Assembly (NCBI RefSeq): GCF_003318235.1
Contig: NZ_QOCG01000013.1
Coordinates: 1 to 64,000, forward strand
Source of the DNA: Loktanella sp. D2R18
GTDB taxonomy: Bacteria; Pseudomonadota; Alphaproteobacteria; Rhodobacterales; Rhodobacteraceae
Length of the DNA stretch: 64,000 nt
Direction of reading: 5' to 3'
The notes beneath the pieces are model-generated. The model saw only the letters and a list, made by a program, of their open reading frames with translations, was not told where the DNA came from and ran no database searches. A program made the position numbers and the translations under genes. Below, piece after piece: positions 27,082-36,473 of this stretch; within the stretch, counting starts at the first letter, position 1, and each line of letters starts with the position of its first letter.

Positions 27082-28212
27082 TTTGACCCATGCGGCATCG
27101 CGTTTCGACGACCGTACACAGGCGTCAACAAAACGCATGCCTTGCAGCCCGTCTTCAATCGTTGGGTAAAGCACATCTTTGCTGACCTGCTTGCCATCAC
27201 GATGCGCTCCGATAGCTTCGGCGGCCTCGTTATAGATCGTCGCAAATCCCTCAAGATAGCCTTCTGGGTGGCCCGGGGGAATGCGTGTCACACGTTCAGC
27301 AGCCGTCCCCGTCCCTGCACCGCCTCGGGTCAATAAACGCTTAGGTTCGCCAAAAGGTGTGAACCACAGCTGGTTTGGGTTTTCTTGCCCCCATTCGATG
27401 CCGCCTTTGTCGCCATAGATGCGCAAGCGCAGACCGTTTTCATTGCCGGGTGCCACTTGTGAACACCACAATGTCCCACGCGCACCGCCCTCATATCGCA
27501 TCATGACATGCGCGTTGTCGTCTAAGGCACGGCCCGGAACAAACGACTGCAAATCAGCGCTGAGCGTATCCAAGGTCAACCCACTGACAAAGCTAGCAAG
27601 GTTAAACGCATGTGTCCCGATATCCCCTGTCGATCCCCCAAGACCAGAGCGCGCAGGGTCTGTGCGCCATTCGGCTTGTTTGGCATCTACATGCTGGGTC
27701 AGCCAATCTTGGACATATTCCACCTGCACCAAACGGATATTACCCAGATCCCCATTTGCCACCATTTCACGCGCTTGACGCATCATTGGGTAGCCCGTGT
27801 AATTATGGGTCAACACGAATAGCGCGTCACTGTCATCCGCAGCCTTCGCCAATTTTTTGGCGTCGGCCATGGTGGATGTCAGCGGTTTATCGCAAATCAC
27901 GTGAATGCCACGCTTTAAGAATTCGCGCGCAGCTGCGTAATGCACATGGTTTGTGGTCACGATTGCGACAGCTTCGATCCCATCTTTTAGACGGGCCTCG
28001 CGGATCGCCATTGCCTTAAAGTCATCATAGGTCCGATCCGGCGCAAGGCCCAGTGCGTCCCCTGACGCTTGCGCTTTTTCGGGGGTGGAGGACAAGGCGC
28101 CCGCCACCAGTTGAAACCGCCCGTCAATACGCGAAGCGATCCGGTGAACCCCGCCGATAAAGGCGTCGTTGCCGCCCCCTACCATGCCCAGTCGAATTGG
28201 TCGTTGTGTCAT
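27070..28212 (-). CDS. Gfo/Idh/MocA family oxidoreductase
   Basis: A 380-residue NAD(P)-dependent sugar or cyclitol dehydrogenase. The N-terminus RLGMVGGGNDAFIGGVHR is the Rossmann motif, and CDKPLTSTMADAKKL is the family EKP-like lysine loop. The ATG at 28212 starts 2 bp after the isomerase stop; the longer frame to 28275 would lie inside that gene. Pairing with a xylose-isomerase-like epimerase suggests a pathway for an uncommon sugar or inositol derivative; the substrate is unknown. Confidence 0.93.
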   Translation of the reverse strand: MTQRPIRLGMVGGGNDAFIGGVHRIASRIDGRFQLVAGALSSTPEKAQASGDALGLAPDRTYDDFKAMAIREARLKDGIEAVAIVTTNHVHYAAAREFLKRGIHVICDKPLTSTMADAKKLAKAADDSDALFVLTHNYTGYPMMRQAREMVANGDLGNIRLVQVEYVQDWLTQHVDAKQAEWRTDPARSGLGGSTGDIGTHAFNLASFVSGLTLDTLSADLQSFVPGRALDDNAHVMMRYEGGARGTLWCSQVAPGNENGLRLRIYGDKGGIEWGQENPNQLWFTPFGEPKRLLTRGGAGTGTAAERVTRIPPGHPEGYLEGFATIYNEAAEAIGAHRDGKQVSKDVLYPTIEDGLQGMRFVDACVRSSKRDAAWVKLAG

Positions 28213-28213
28213 C

Positions 28214-29266
28214 TTACAGCCCCAACATTTTGCGGTTCGCCGCGTGATCAATTTCACCACCAGCAAAATCATCAAAGGCGCGTTCTGTTACGCGAATAAT
28301 GTGGTCTTTGACAAACTGCGCGCCTTCGCGTGCGCCATCTTCGGGGTGCTTCAGGCAACATTCCCATTCAACAACAGCCCAACCGGCGAAATCATTGGCC
28401 GCCATTTTTGCAAAAATCGCTGCAAAATCGACCTGACCATCGCCAAGGCTACGGAAGCGTCCCGCGCGATCCACCCAGGACTGATAGCCGCCATAGACAC
28501 CTTGACGTCCGGTTGGGTTGAATTCAGCGTCTTTGACGTGGAACATTTTGATCCGGTCTTTGTAGATGTCGATGTTGTCAATGTAATCAAGGCACTGCAG
28601 CACATAATGCGACGGATCATAAAGCATATTACAGCGTGCATGGCCATCAAGGCGTTCAAGGAACATCTCAAACGTGACGCCATCATGCAGGTCCTCGCCC
28701 GGGTGAATTTCATAGCACACATCCACGCCGCAATCTTCGGCATGATCCAAAATCGGGCGCCAGCGTGCCGCCAATTCATCAAATGCCGCGTCGATCAAAC
28801 CTTCGGGGCGCTGTGGCCAAGGGTATACGTAAGGCCAAGCCAAGGCACCCGAGAATGACGCCATTTCGGTCAATCCCATATTCTTAGACGCTGACAGTGC
28901 CTTCTTAACCTGATCGACTGCCCAAACCTGACGCGCGGCGGGATTGCCCTGCACGGATGGATCGGCAAAGCCGTCAAACGCTGTGTCGAATGCTGGGTTT
29001 ACAGCAACCAACTGCCCTTGCAGGTGGGTGGACAATTCGGTCACCTCAACACCGTTTGCAGCGGCTTGGCCCTTAAATTCATCGCAGTAGTCTTTGGAAC
29101 TGGCGGCTTTGGCCAAATCAATAAACCGGCCATCCCAGCTAGGCACTTGCACGCCCTTATAGCCGCAATCGGCGGCCCATTTTGTAATACCATCCCAAGT
29201 ATTGAACGGCGCTTCATCCCCTGCAAACTGCGCTAAGAACAGCGCGGGTCCTTTAATCGTTTTCAT
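28214..29266 (-). CDS. Sugar phosphate isomerase/epimerase (TIM barrel)
   Basis: A 350-residue xylose-isomerase-like TIM-barrel protein. CYEIHPGEDLHDG and NMLYDPSHYVLQ hold the expected metal-binding glutamate, histidine and aspartate, and HVKDAEFNPTGRQGVYGGYQ carries a further metal-site histidine and aspartate. It is the first gene of a two-gene unit with the Gfo/Idh oxidoreductase. Families like this interconvert keto and aldo sugars or cyclitols. No transporter for such a sugar lies adjacent. Confidence 0.92.
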   Translation of the reverse strand: MKTIKGPALFLAQFAGDEAPFNTWDGITKWAADCGYKGVQVPSWDGRFIDLAKAASSKDYCDEFKGQAAANGVEVTELSTHLQGQLVAVNPAFDTAFDGFADPSVQGNPAARQVWAVDQVKKALSASKNMGLTEMASFSGALAWPYVYPWPQRPEGLIDAAFDELAARWRPILDHAEDCGVDVCYEIHPGEDLHDGVTFEMFLERLDGHARCNMLYDPSHYVLQCLDYIDNIDIYKDRIKMFHVKDAEFNPTGRQGVYGGYQSWVDRAGRFRSLGDGQVDFAAIFAKMAANDFAGWAVVEWECCLKHPEDGAREGAQFVKDHIIRVTERAFDDFAGGEIDHAANRKMLGL

Positions 29267-29335
29267 ATAATCCTCCCTGAATTGAGAAAACTATATCGAT
29301 TTCGAAGAATGGTGCCAGCGTAAAATTACGTTAGG

Positions 29336-29458
29336 TTACAAGCGCACCGCCGGGCTGGCGGTAGCGCTATCAGATGCAAAACCCGCGGCGTGCAAACCAT
29401 AGTAGGCTATGACGGCAATAACAGCAGTTGCAGCGAAGGCCAAAAGCATTGTTTTCAT
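29336..29458 (-). CDS. 40-residue single-helix membrane peptide
   Basis: A tiny protein, MKTMLLAFAATAVIAVIAYY at the N-terminus, whose first 25 residues form one transmembrane helix or an uncleaved signal. The tail is short and polar. It starts 2 bp downstream of the formate dehydrogenase gamma-subunit stop codon, so co-transcription is very likely. Its role is unknown; small hydrophobic peptides of this kind can stabilise membrane complexes. The position is the main support for calling it. Confidence 0.6.
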   Translation of the reverse strand: MKTMLLAFAATAVIAVIAYYGLHAAGFASDSATASPAVRL

Positions 29459-29460
29459 GG

Positions 29461-30654
29461 CTATCTTTCCGATTGTGCTGGGGGTGTATCGGGTTGTTTG
29501 GCTTGCACCTCTGCGAGCCAAAGCGAATGGTGCTCGCGCGCCCATTGCTCTTCGACCTCGCCGCTGCCCATTGCATCATAAGCGCCTTCCATACCGACCG
29601 ATCCGATATAGATATGCGCAATCACAATCGCCATCAGAATAAATGCCATAATCGCGTGCCAAAGCTGCGCATATTGCATTTCGGCCTGCGGCGTTAGTGT
29701 CATGGGTAGATCAAACCCGAGCATTTGTGGCAGCCCAGTTGCATTCAAGATGGTAAATGTTTTGGCGAACATTGGCAGCTCGAACGGAAACAGCAGCGAC
29801 AGCCCTGAGACAGAGATCGACGCCCCGAACAGAATGACCGACCAAAAGATCACCTTTTGGCCTGCGTTGAATTTCTTGGCCGGCGGATGTACACCCTTTG
29901 ACATCAGGCCGCCACCCACGGCGATCCACCGCAGGTCATGTTTGTTGGGAATATTTTCAAGAACCCACATGAAAAACACCATGATCAGCCCGATCATAAA
30001 CGCCCAAGATACGTTGTTATGCACCCATTTTGAGGCTAACGCGACCAGTGCAAAACTGTCATGCCCAAATGTAGGAATGATGAATTTGCGCCCAAACAAC
30101 GACACCAGACCGGTAATTCCAAGCAAAACGAACGCCCCCCCCATCAGCCAATGAGCAAAGCGTTCAATCGATTTGAACCGTGTAACTGTGCGCCCGGTCT
30201 TCGCTCCATCAATCCGAATGCGGCCACGCAGTAAATAAAACAGACCGAGCAAAGCCAGCGTCCCGAGCAAAAGAAAGCCACCATAGGTCAAAAGCGGCCC
30301 CTCACGGAAGGTCAGCCACCACATCCCGCTGTCTTGGATCAACACATCGCTTGCTGGGCTACGCGATTGTGTCGTGACGTCGGCACTATCATAACGCAAT
30401 GCACGCCACAGATCGGGGTCGGATTGACCGCCACGTGTGCCCAGCGCTTGGCGGCTATCCGCATTGACACTTGGGTCGCCTGTATTTTCAGAGCGGAACG
30501 CATCATCAACAGCCTGTGCGTCTTGACGGGCCATAATGTCAGCAAGGGTTTGCGCCCCGCCGGTTGCACTGCGATCAGGCGTCGATACATCTTGTGCTTG
30601 TGCGCCAAGCGCAAATAAGCATATGATAAGACTTGCAAAATATGCGCGGATCAA
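29461..30654 (-). CDS. fdhC: Formate dehydrogenase gamma subunit (cytochrome b556)
   Basis: A membrane subunit of about 397 residues. It has an N-terminal signal peptide ending near GAQAQDV, a periplasmic stretch of about 90 residues, one helix, and then the four-helix cytochrome b561-like core with haem-ligand histidines (for example in SIERFAHWLMGG and WHAIMAFILMAIVIAHIYIG). It passes electrons from the Fe-S subunit to quinone. The TTG start at 30654 follows a GGGGCAAGGG ribosome site and places the signal peptide at the N-terminus; a start at 30711 is less convincing. Confidence 0.9.
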   Translation of the reverse strand: MIRAYFASLIICLFALGAQAQDVSTPDRSATGGAQTLADIMARQDAQAVDDAFRSENTGDPSVNADSRQALGTRGGQSDPDLWRALRYDSADVTTQSRSPASDVLIQDSGMWWLTFREGPLLTYGGFLLLGTLALLGLFYLLRGRIRIDGAKTGRTVTRFKSIERFAHWLMGGAFVLLGITGLVSLFGRKFIIPTFGHDSFALVALASKWVHNNVSWAFMIGLIMVFFMWVLENIPNKHDLRWIAVGGGLMSKGVHPPAKKFNAGQKVIFWSVILFGASISVSGLSLLFPFELPMFAKTFTILNATGLPQMLGFDLPMTLTPQAEMQYAQLWHAIMAFILMAIVIAHIYIGSVGMEGAYDAMGSGEVEEQWAREHHSLWLAEVQAKQPDTPPAQSER

Positions 30655-30717
30655 ACCCTTGCCCCTATAGTAAATACGGTAAAAGGGCGGTGCCACCACC
30701 GCCCCGATCAACAGACG

Positions 30718-31311
30718 TTAGCCGCCTTTTTGCTCATAGGCTGTACCCCAGCCCCAAGCTCCTGACCCAAAGCCGCGCGCCACAACGCGTTCGCGGTAGA
30801 TCGATGACACCATATCGCCGTCACCCGCCAACAGCGCCTTGGTCGAACACATCTCGGCGCAGATCGGCAGCTTGCCTTCGGCGATCCGGTTGCGACCGTA
30901 TTTGGCGAATTCGGCCGTGCTGTGGTTTTCTTCGGGGCCGCCAGCGCAGAAGGTACATTTGTCCATCTTGCCGCGTGATCCAAAGTTGCCCGCTTGCGGA
31001 TATTGCGGCGCGCCAAAGGGACACGCGTAGAAACAATAGCCACAGCCAATGCACAAGTCTTTGGAATGCAACACGATCCCGTCTTCGCTTTGATAAAAGC
31101 AGTCAACGGGGCAGACGGCCATACAAGGCGCATCCGAACAATGCATACAGGCGACCGAGATTGATCGCTCACCCGGTTTGCCATCATTGATGGTGACCAC
31201 CTTGCGGCGGTTGATGCCCCATGGGACCTCGTGTTCATTCTTACATGCGGTGACACAGGCGTTGCATTCGATGCAGCGTTCGGCGTCGCACAGGAACTTT
31301 GCTCTTGCCAT
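30718..31311 (-). CDS. fdhB: Formate dehydrogenase beta subunit (4Fe-4S ferredoxin)
   Basis: A 197-residue electron-transfer subunit with four cysteine clusters typical of FdhB/DmsB proteins. They begin CIECNACVTACKNEH, CMHCSDAPCMAVCPVDC, CIGCGYCFYACPFGAPQ, with a final C-T-F-C pair near KMDKCTFC. It relays electrons from the catalytic alpha subunit to the membrane cytochrome. It lies 11 bp after fdhA and shortly before fdhC. Confidence 0.95.
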   Translation of the reverse strand: MARAKFLCDAERCIECNACVTACKNEHEVPWGINRRKVVTINDGKPGERSISVACMHCSDAPCMAVCPVDCFYQSEDGIVLHSKDLCIGCGYCFYACPFGAPQYPQAGNFGSRGKMDKCTFCAGGPEENHSTAEFAKYGRNRIAEGKLPICAEMCSTKALLAGDGDMVSSIYRERVVARGFGSGAWGWGTAYEQKGG

Positions 31312-31322
31312 TATACTTCTCC

Positions 31323-34274
31323 TTACGCTGACCAGATTTTGCAGAGGGTCGCTTTGGTCTCTTGCATCTGGGTCACTGAATCATAGCCATAGGTTTGCGC
31401 GGTGTTTGTGCTTTCACCCAAAACATACGGGTCAGCACCATCTGGGTATTTGTCCCGTAGGTCTTCGCCTTCCATGTGGCCGCCAAAGTGGAAAGGCATG
31501 AACGCGACGCCTGACCCGACCCGTTCGGTGACCATGGCCATCACTTTGACCTTGCCTCCTTCGGGGCCTTCGACCCAGACCTGCGCACCATCACGCACCC
31601 CAAGGTTATTGGCGTCACGCGGATTGATCTCGACGAACATGTCTTGCTGAAGCTCGGCCAACCAAGGGTTCGACCGGGTTTCATCACCGCCACCTTCATA
31701 TTCAACCAAGCGACCAGAGGTCAGCACGATTGGATAATCTTGCGAAAAGTCGTTTTCTTGGATCGACTTATACAGCGTCGGCAGGCGGTAGAATTTCCGG
31801 TCCTCATAGGTCGGATAATCCGCCACCAGATCACGACGTGCCGAATAAAGCGGTTCGCGGTGCACTGGCACCGGATCGGGGAACGTCCAAACCACGGCAC
31901 GCGCCTTGGCGTTACCGAACGGCGCACATTCGTGTTTGATTGCAACACGTTGGATGCCGCCAGAAAGGTCGGTTTTCCAATTTACGGCGGAGACGCGGCC
32001 ATCATAATCAGATGGGAACGGAGACATCCCTGCTTCACCAACCTCTTCTTGCGTTCCATTCGTCGCAGACATGCCTTCAACACCAGCGATATAGCCAATC
32101 GTGCGTTTTTCAGCATCTGTCAGGTCACTATCCCAGCCCAAGTCAATCAGCATCTGCATAGTGAATTCAGGGTAACCATCCGTGATCTCGGACCCGGCTG
32201 AATAAACACCTTCGGCCAGCAGATTGTCCCCATCACGTTCCACGCCAAAGCGGGCGCGGAATGTCAGGCCGCCTTTGGACACTGGTTTGCTCATGTCATA
32301 AAGATTCGGCGTACCGGGGTGGTTCATCTCTGGTGTGCCCCAACACGGCCACGGCAACCCGTAATAATCCCCATCAGCAGGTCCTCCAATGGCCTGCAAT
32401 GTCGTGCGATCAAATGTGTGCTGGTTTTCCATATGCAGCTTGATGCGTTCTGGGCTTTGTCCAGTATAGCCGACTGTCCACATGCCACCGTTAAATTCAC
32501 GGGTGACGCTTTCGATATTAGGTGTTTCCGCGTCTTCCATTTCGATATTGCGGAACAACCGATCAGCAAAGCCGAATTTACGCGCGAATTTCGCAATAAT
32601 TACGTGATCTGGTTGGCTTTCGAACAGCGGTTCAACAACTTTATCACGCCATTGGATTGATCGGTTAGACGCGGTGACTGAACCACGGGTTTCGAACTGC
32701 GTACATGCTGGCAACAGATAGACGCCATCTTCACGGTCTTGCAGCACGGCTGACACAGTTGGATAGGGGTCCACGACGACCAGCATATCCAGCTTTTCCA
32801 TCGCCGTTTTCATTTCTTTTTGACGTGTTTGCGAATTGGGCGCATGCCCCCACAGAACCATCGCGCGAACATTATTGGGTTGGTCGATGTTATCGGCGTC
32901 TTCCAAAACACCATCGATCCAACGGGACACCGGAATACCTGTCGATTCCATAAGGTCCTTAGAACCGAACTGGCCTTTCAACCAGTCGTAGTCTTCATCC
33001 CAGACGCGTGCCCAGTGTTTCCAAGCCCCTTCGGCTAGCCCGTAATACCCAGGCAGCGTATGTGACAACACGCCAAGATCGGTCGCGCCTTGCACGTTGT
33101 CATGGCCACGGAAAATGTTCGTGCCGCCGCCAGAGGTGCCCATATTGCCCAACGCAAGCTGAAGCACACAATAAGCACGCGTGTTATTGTTACCTGTGGT
33201 GTGTTGTGTGCCACCCATGCACCAAACGACAGTGCCAGGGCGGTTATTAACCAATGTATACGCAACGCGGCGCAGCTGTTCTCCGGGAACACCTGTCACA
33301 CGCTCGACCTCATCTGGCGTCCAGCGCGATACTTCTTCGCGGATCTGATCCATGCCCCAAACGCGGGTGCGGATGAATTCAGCGTCTTCCCAGCTATTTT
33401 CAAAAATATGCCACAAGATGCCCCATACCAATGCGACATCGGTGCCGGGACGCAGGCGTACATATTCGTCAGCATGGGCTGCTGTGCGCGTAAAGCGCGG
33501 ATCACACACGATCAGCGGCGCATTGTTTTGTTCTTTGGCTTTCAAAATATGCTGGAGCGACACAGGGTGTGCTTCGGCCGGGTTGCCACCGATGATAAAG
33601 ATCGCCTTGGCAAGATGCATATCGTTAAAGCTGTTGGTCATGGCGCCGTAGCCCCAGGTATTCGCAACGCCAGAAACAGTCGTAGAGTGACAAATTCGCG
33701 CTTGGTGATCGACGTTATTACTGCCCCAGTAGGCTGCGAACTTACGGAACAGATAGGCTTGTTCGTTGCTATGCTTGGCGGAACCGAGCCAATAAACACT
33801 GTCAGGGCCGCTCTCGTTGCGGATATTCATCATGCCATCGCCGATTTCATCGATGGCTTGCTCCCAGCTCAGGCGGACCCATTCGCCGTTTTCACGCTTC
33901 ATTGGATAGCGCAGGCGGCGTTCACCATGGGCGTGTTCACGGACCGCGGCCCCTTTGGCGCAATGCGCACCAAGATTAAAGGGGCTATCCCATGCGGGTT
34001 CTTGCCCGATCCAAACGCCGTTATCGACCTCGGCCAAGACGGTACATCCGACCGAACAGTGCGTGCAGACCGATTTAATGGTTTCAACCGCGCCAGCAAC
34101 GGCCTCTTGGGCGTTGGCGGCGGTCACGGTGCCGCCTGTTGCGGCAATGGCGGTCAAACCACCAATGGTCAGGCCCGACCCACGCAAAAATGTACGCCTG
34201 TCGATTGCCCCTTTGGTGGATGGGGTTTGAAATCCCGCGCGGTGGCCTGCGCTTGTGGTCTTTTTCCTAAGCAT
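31323..34274 (-). CDS. fdhA: Formate dehydrogenase catalytic alpha subunit
   Basis: A 983-residue molybdo/tungsto-bis-pterin enzyme oxidising formate to CO2. A twin-arginine signal (DRRTFLRGSG, residues 25-34) directs folded export. The N-terminal Fe4S4 ligands are C70, C73, C77 and C105. The metal-ligand residue is cysteine 195 followed by His196 (QARICHSTTV), so this is the Cys and not the selenocysteine form. The C-terminal dinucleotide domain (VLTSGRLVEYEGGGDETRSN) is complete. A tungstate transporter near by supports W or Mo as cofactor metal. Confidence 0.96.
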   Translation of the reverse strand: MLRKKTTSAGHRAGFQTPSTKGAIDRRTFLRGSGLTIGGLTAIAATGGTVTAANAQEAVAGAVETIKSVCTHCSVGCTVLAEVDNGVWIGQEPAWDSPFNLGAHCAKGAAVREHAHGERRLRYPMKRENGEWVRLSWEQAIDEIGDGMMNIRNESGPDSVYWLGSAKHSNEQAYLFRKFAAYWGSNNVDHQARICHSTTVSGVANTWGYGAMTNSFNDMHLAKAIFIIGGNPAEAHPVSLQHILKAKEQNNAPLIVCDPRFTRTAAHADEYVRLRPGTDVALVWGILWHIFENSWEDAEFIRTRVWGMDQIREEVSRWTPDEVERVTGVPGEQLRRVAYTLVNNRPGTVVWCMGGTQHTTGNNNTRAYCVLQLALGNMGTSGGGTNIFRGHDNVQGATDLGVLSHTLPGYYGLAEGAWKHWARVWDEDYDWLKGQFGSKDLMESTGIPVSRWIDGVLEDADNIDQPNNVRAMVLWGHAPNSQTRQKEMKTAMEKLDMLVVVDPYPTVSAVLQDREDGVYLLPACTQFETRGSVTASNRSIQWRDKVVEPLFESQPDHVIIAKFARKFGFADRLFRNIEMEDAETPNIESVTREFNGGMWTVGYTGQSPERIKLHMENQHTFDRTTLQAIGGPADGDYYGLPWPCWGTPEMNHPGTPNLYDMSKPVSKGGLTFRARFGVERDGDNLLAEGVYSAGSEITDGYPEFTMQMLIDLGWDSDLTDAEKRTIGYIAGVEGMSATNGTQEEVGEAGMSPFPSDYDGRVSAVNWKTDLSGGIQRVAIKHECAPFGNAKARAVVWTFPDPVPVHREPLYSARRDLVADYPTYEDRKFYRLPTLYKSIQENDFSQDYPIVLTSGRLVEYEGGGDETRSNPWLAELQQDMFVEINPRDANNLGVRDGAQVWVEGPEGGKVKVMAMVTERVGSGVAFMPFHFGGHMEGEDLRDKYPDGADPYVLGESTNTAQTYGYDSVTQMQETKATLCKIWSA

Positions 34275-34333
34275 GTCTTGTCTCCCTTGCTGGCGCCAAA
34301 ATCTGGGCTTGCTGGGTTAGTGGTGAACGTCCT

Positions 34334-34519
34334 TTAGAAGCGGGCGCTTTCGAAATAGGCACGCGTATGCGCCGTGTCTTGAATTTTGTTGGATGTGGGA
34401 TCAACCGGCTGAGCCGCAACTTCCGTGCCTGACACGGCCACCGCGGCGGCAGCGGGCGCTACCACCCCAAGTTTTAGAAAATCGCGACGGCTGCTGCCGC
34501 CCTCTTTGGTCGTTGTCAT
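34334..34519 (-). CDS. Small Tat-signal formate dehydrogenase accessory protein
   Basis: A 61-residue protein that is mostly a twin-arginine signal: SSRRDFLKLGVVAPAAAAVA near the N-terminus, a hydrophobic stretch, then about 25 polar residues ending RAYFESARF. It lies between the TorD-type chaperone gene and fdhA, as in other proteobacterial formate dehydrogenase operons where such tiny Tat proteins occur. It may be exported alone or with FdhA. The ATG at 34519 has a GGAG-like ribosome site. Confidence 0.85.
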   Translation of the reverse strand: MTTTKEGGSSRRDFLKLGVVAPAAAAVAVSGTEVAAQPVDPTSNKIQDTAHTRAYFESARF

Positions 34520-34555
34520 CAGAGTGTCTCCCCTTCTCAATTCTTCTTGCGTGGA

Positions 34556-35167
34556 TTAATCCGCAATCATCCGAAACGCTTCGCGTTCAATATCTATAAA
34601 TGCGCGGCCAACTGCGCCCACGGACGCATAGAAAACCGAATTCTTGGCCGCGGCGAGATCGTCAAAGAAATGCCCGGCCCATGATCCCACGTGTTTGTTA
34701 AAAAACGCCTTCTGCGCGTCCAAATCAGCGGCCCCGCCGGTAAAGCGGCCAACAATGAGCCCGCCCATCATTTCCATCAAGGACGCGATATTGTCTTCGG
34801 GTTCATAGACATTTGGCGCGCGCGCGATGCCACGCCCTGTCATGTCTGCACGCAAAGCGGCCAATGGTTTTTCGTTCAAAAACCCGGTCAGATAGTAGCT
34901 GGCAAACGGCAGTAGTTCACCCCGTCCCAGCCCAATAAACAAGGCGTTGAACTCGCGGGTCACTGCCTTTGGTTTAGTCACCCGGGCAACCTGCGCCAAT
35001 TGCGTAATCGCCTGCCCTAGATCTGTATCATCCCCTGCAAGCGCCGCAGATTGCACCAAAAGCATCTCATCAGGTGGCCCCGACAAGAGTAGCCCTAGAA
35101 AATTATAAAGATCCGCGCGGAGGCGATCTTCGGCATCAATCACAATTTGCGTGTCAACTGCGGTCAT
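34556..35167 (-). CDS. TorD/DmsD-family chaperone
   Basis: A 203-residue all-helical cytoplasmic chaperone that binds Tat signal peptides and helps cofactor insertion into molybdoenzymes. The family motif region E-F-N-A-L-F-I-G-L-G-R-G-E-L-L-P-F lies near residue 68, and a conserved E-P-E-D-N segment follows. It directly precedes the Tat-signal protein and fdhA and overlaps the DUF3306 gene by 4 bp, so FdhA is the likely client. Confidence 0.9.
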   Translation of the reverse strand: MTAVDTQIVIDAEDRLRADLYNFLGLLLSGPPDEMLLVQSAALAGDDTDLGQAITQLAQVARVTKPKAVTREFNALFIGLGRGELLPFASYYLTGFLNEKPLAALRADMTGRGIARAPNVYEPEDNIASLMEMMGGLIVGRFTGGAADLDAQKAFFNKHVGSWAGHFFDDLAAAKNSVFYASVGAVGRAFIDIEREAFRMIAD

Positions 35168-35730
35168 ACGGCGGCCTCTTGTGCGATATCGAACCGCATC
35201 CGGCGGCGTGGCGGGGCGCTGGTTTCAACCGCGGCTTCTGCAACACTTTCAACTGGGTCTAGCGCCAGAGTTTCCGCCTCGACTAGCGCTATCGCGGCAT
35301 CAGAAATCTCTTCTTCGGCGGCTTCATCCGACTCTAAGAGCGTCGTAGACCCTGTCAGTTTTTCGAGATGCGCCATCATGCCCTTGCCGACCTGATAGGC
35401 CGTCTGCAAACCATCAACAACCATCGCATTATCAGTGAAATCCTGCCCGTAATCGACCAAACCATCAACATTGGCGAGAACGGGGTTGAGCCGCCACAGC
35501 TTACGCAGCGCACGGCGGCGCAAATGGTCAGGTACGTTCTTGAGCATGAAACCTTTGATGTCATCTCCTGCAACCAATTGATCCGGATCGGGAAGTTCGA
35601 GCGCAGCCAAGACCTCTGCATCAGACATCTCAGAAAAATCGGGCTCCGGCGCGGCGTGCTCTTCTATGGCAACGGCCTGTGCTTCGGCAGCGACCTGCGC
35701 TTTGCGACGGGTCCAGAAGTCTTCGGTCAT
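35164..35730 (-). CDS. DUF3306 domain protein
   Basis: A 188-residue protein of unknown biochemical function found in formate dehydrogenase operons. The N-terminal DFWTRRKAQVAAE is family-typical. The middle holds LRRRALRKLWRLNPVLANVDGL followed by YGQDFTDN, the conserved core. The C-terminal third is acidic and low-complexity. It is coupled by 4-bp overlaps to both DUF3305 upstream and the TorD-type gene downstream, so the three are made together and presumably serve FdhA maturation. Confidence 0.87.
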   Translation of the reverse strand: MTEDFWTRRKAQVAAEAQAVAIEEHAAPEPDFSEMSDAEVLAALELPDPDQLVAGDDIKGFMLKNVPDHLRRRALRKLWRLNPVLANVDGLVDYGQDFTDNAMVVDGLQTAYQVGKGMMAHLEKLTGSTTLLESDEAAEEEISDAAIALVEAETLALDPVESVAEAAVETSAPPRRRMRFDIAQEAAV

Positions 35731-36290
35731 GCGGGCTCTCCCTTGCGGGTCGGCGCGCGATAAACATCCGTAAGCTGCGTGATCCGCGCATCACCAATAC
35801 CGTTATCAGCACCATCGATCTGCGCCCGATCCCGGCGGCGCTTGATAAATACTTCTTCTTCGAAATGTGCTTTTGCGAAATCACGTACCCATGCAATCAC
35901 ACCTGCCGGCATCATGATTTTTTCGACGATATCATCACCATTGTCCGCGTAATCTTGCGCCTCATAGGGCGAAGCGGTTGCGAGTTTTATATAAAACGGA
36001 TGATCAGTGTCATCGCTTTCCCGCATCACCACATAAATCGCAGGGGCTTTGTCAGCCAGGCCTGTCAGATAGGCCTCACAATCGGCACCGTGCAATTCGA
36101 GTGGGACAGTGGCCGCATGAAAATCAGTTGTATCATCTTGACCGCGTAGCTGTATCCAGTCAGCAGGGCCCGCGCCCGGCATAACAGCCACGGCGCGCCA
36201 TGCCCATTTCGCCCAACGCGTCGCGCCCGGACTGCGCCGCACGACAACACCCAGTGGCATTGATTGAAACTGATGTGGGTTGCGGATCAA
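35727..36290 (-). CDS. DUF3305 domain protein
   Basis: A 187-residue protein, first of the minus-strand formate dehydrogenase operon. The N-terminal PLGVVVRRSPGATRWAKWAW is the DUF3305 hallmark. The family function is unknown but it is found next to DUF3306 and molybdenum-type formate dehydrogenases. The TTG at 36290 is favoured because GGAGAAGG lies about 5 bases upstream; an internal ATG at 36260 is an alternative. It is divergent from the ferredoxin gene. Confidence 0.87.
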   Translation of the reverse strand: MIRNPHQFQSMPLGVVVRRSPGATRWAKWAWRAVAVMPGAGPADWIQLRGQDDTTDFHAATVPLELHGADCEAYLTGLADKAPAIYVVMRESDDTDHPFYIKLATASPYEAQDYADNGDDIVEKIMMPAGVIAWVRDFAKAHFEEEVFIKRRRDRAQIDGADNGIGDARITQLTDVYRAPTRKGEPA

Positions 36291-36473
36291 AGCTGCCTTC
36301 TCCAGAATCTTACCCTAGACTGCACCAAAACCTATTACAAAAAAAGTACTATTATCACCGACTTATGCCGCAATGCAGCATAGCACAAGTCCATTTTGGG
36401 GGTTTCATTCAGGTCCCAGCCGCGCCTAAGTTACACCTATTCAGGCGACGCAATTCCGGGAATAGTAGCGGCA

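Noticed and set aside
31323..34274. Possible selenocysteine codon in fdhA
   Set aside because: The active-site position is a normal cysteine codon (residue 195) and the frame has no internal stop.
33090..34337. 415-codon open frame antisense to fdhA
   Set aside because: It mirrors the third-position bias of fdhA on the other strand and has no family similarity.
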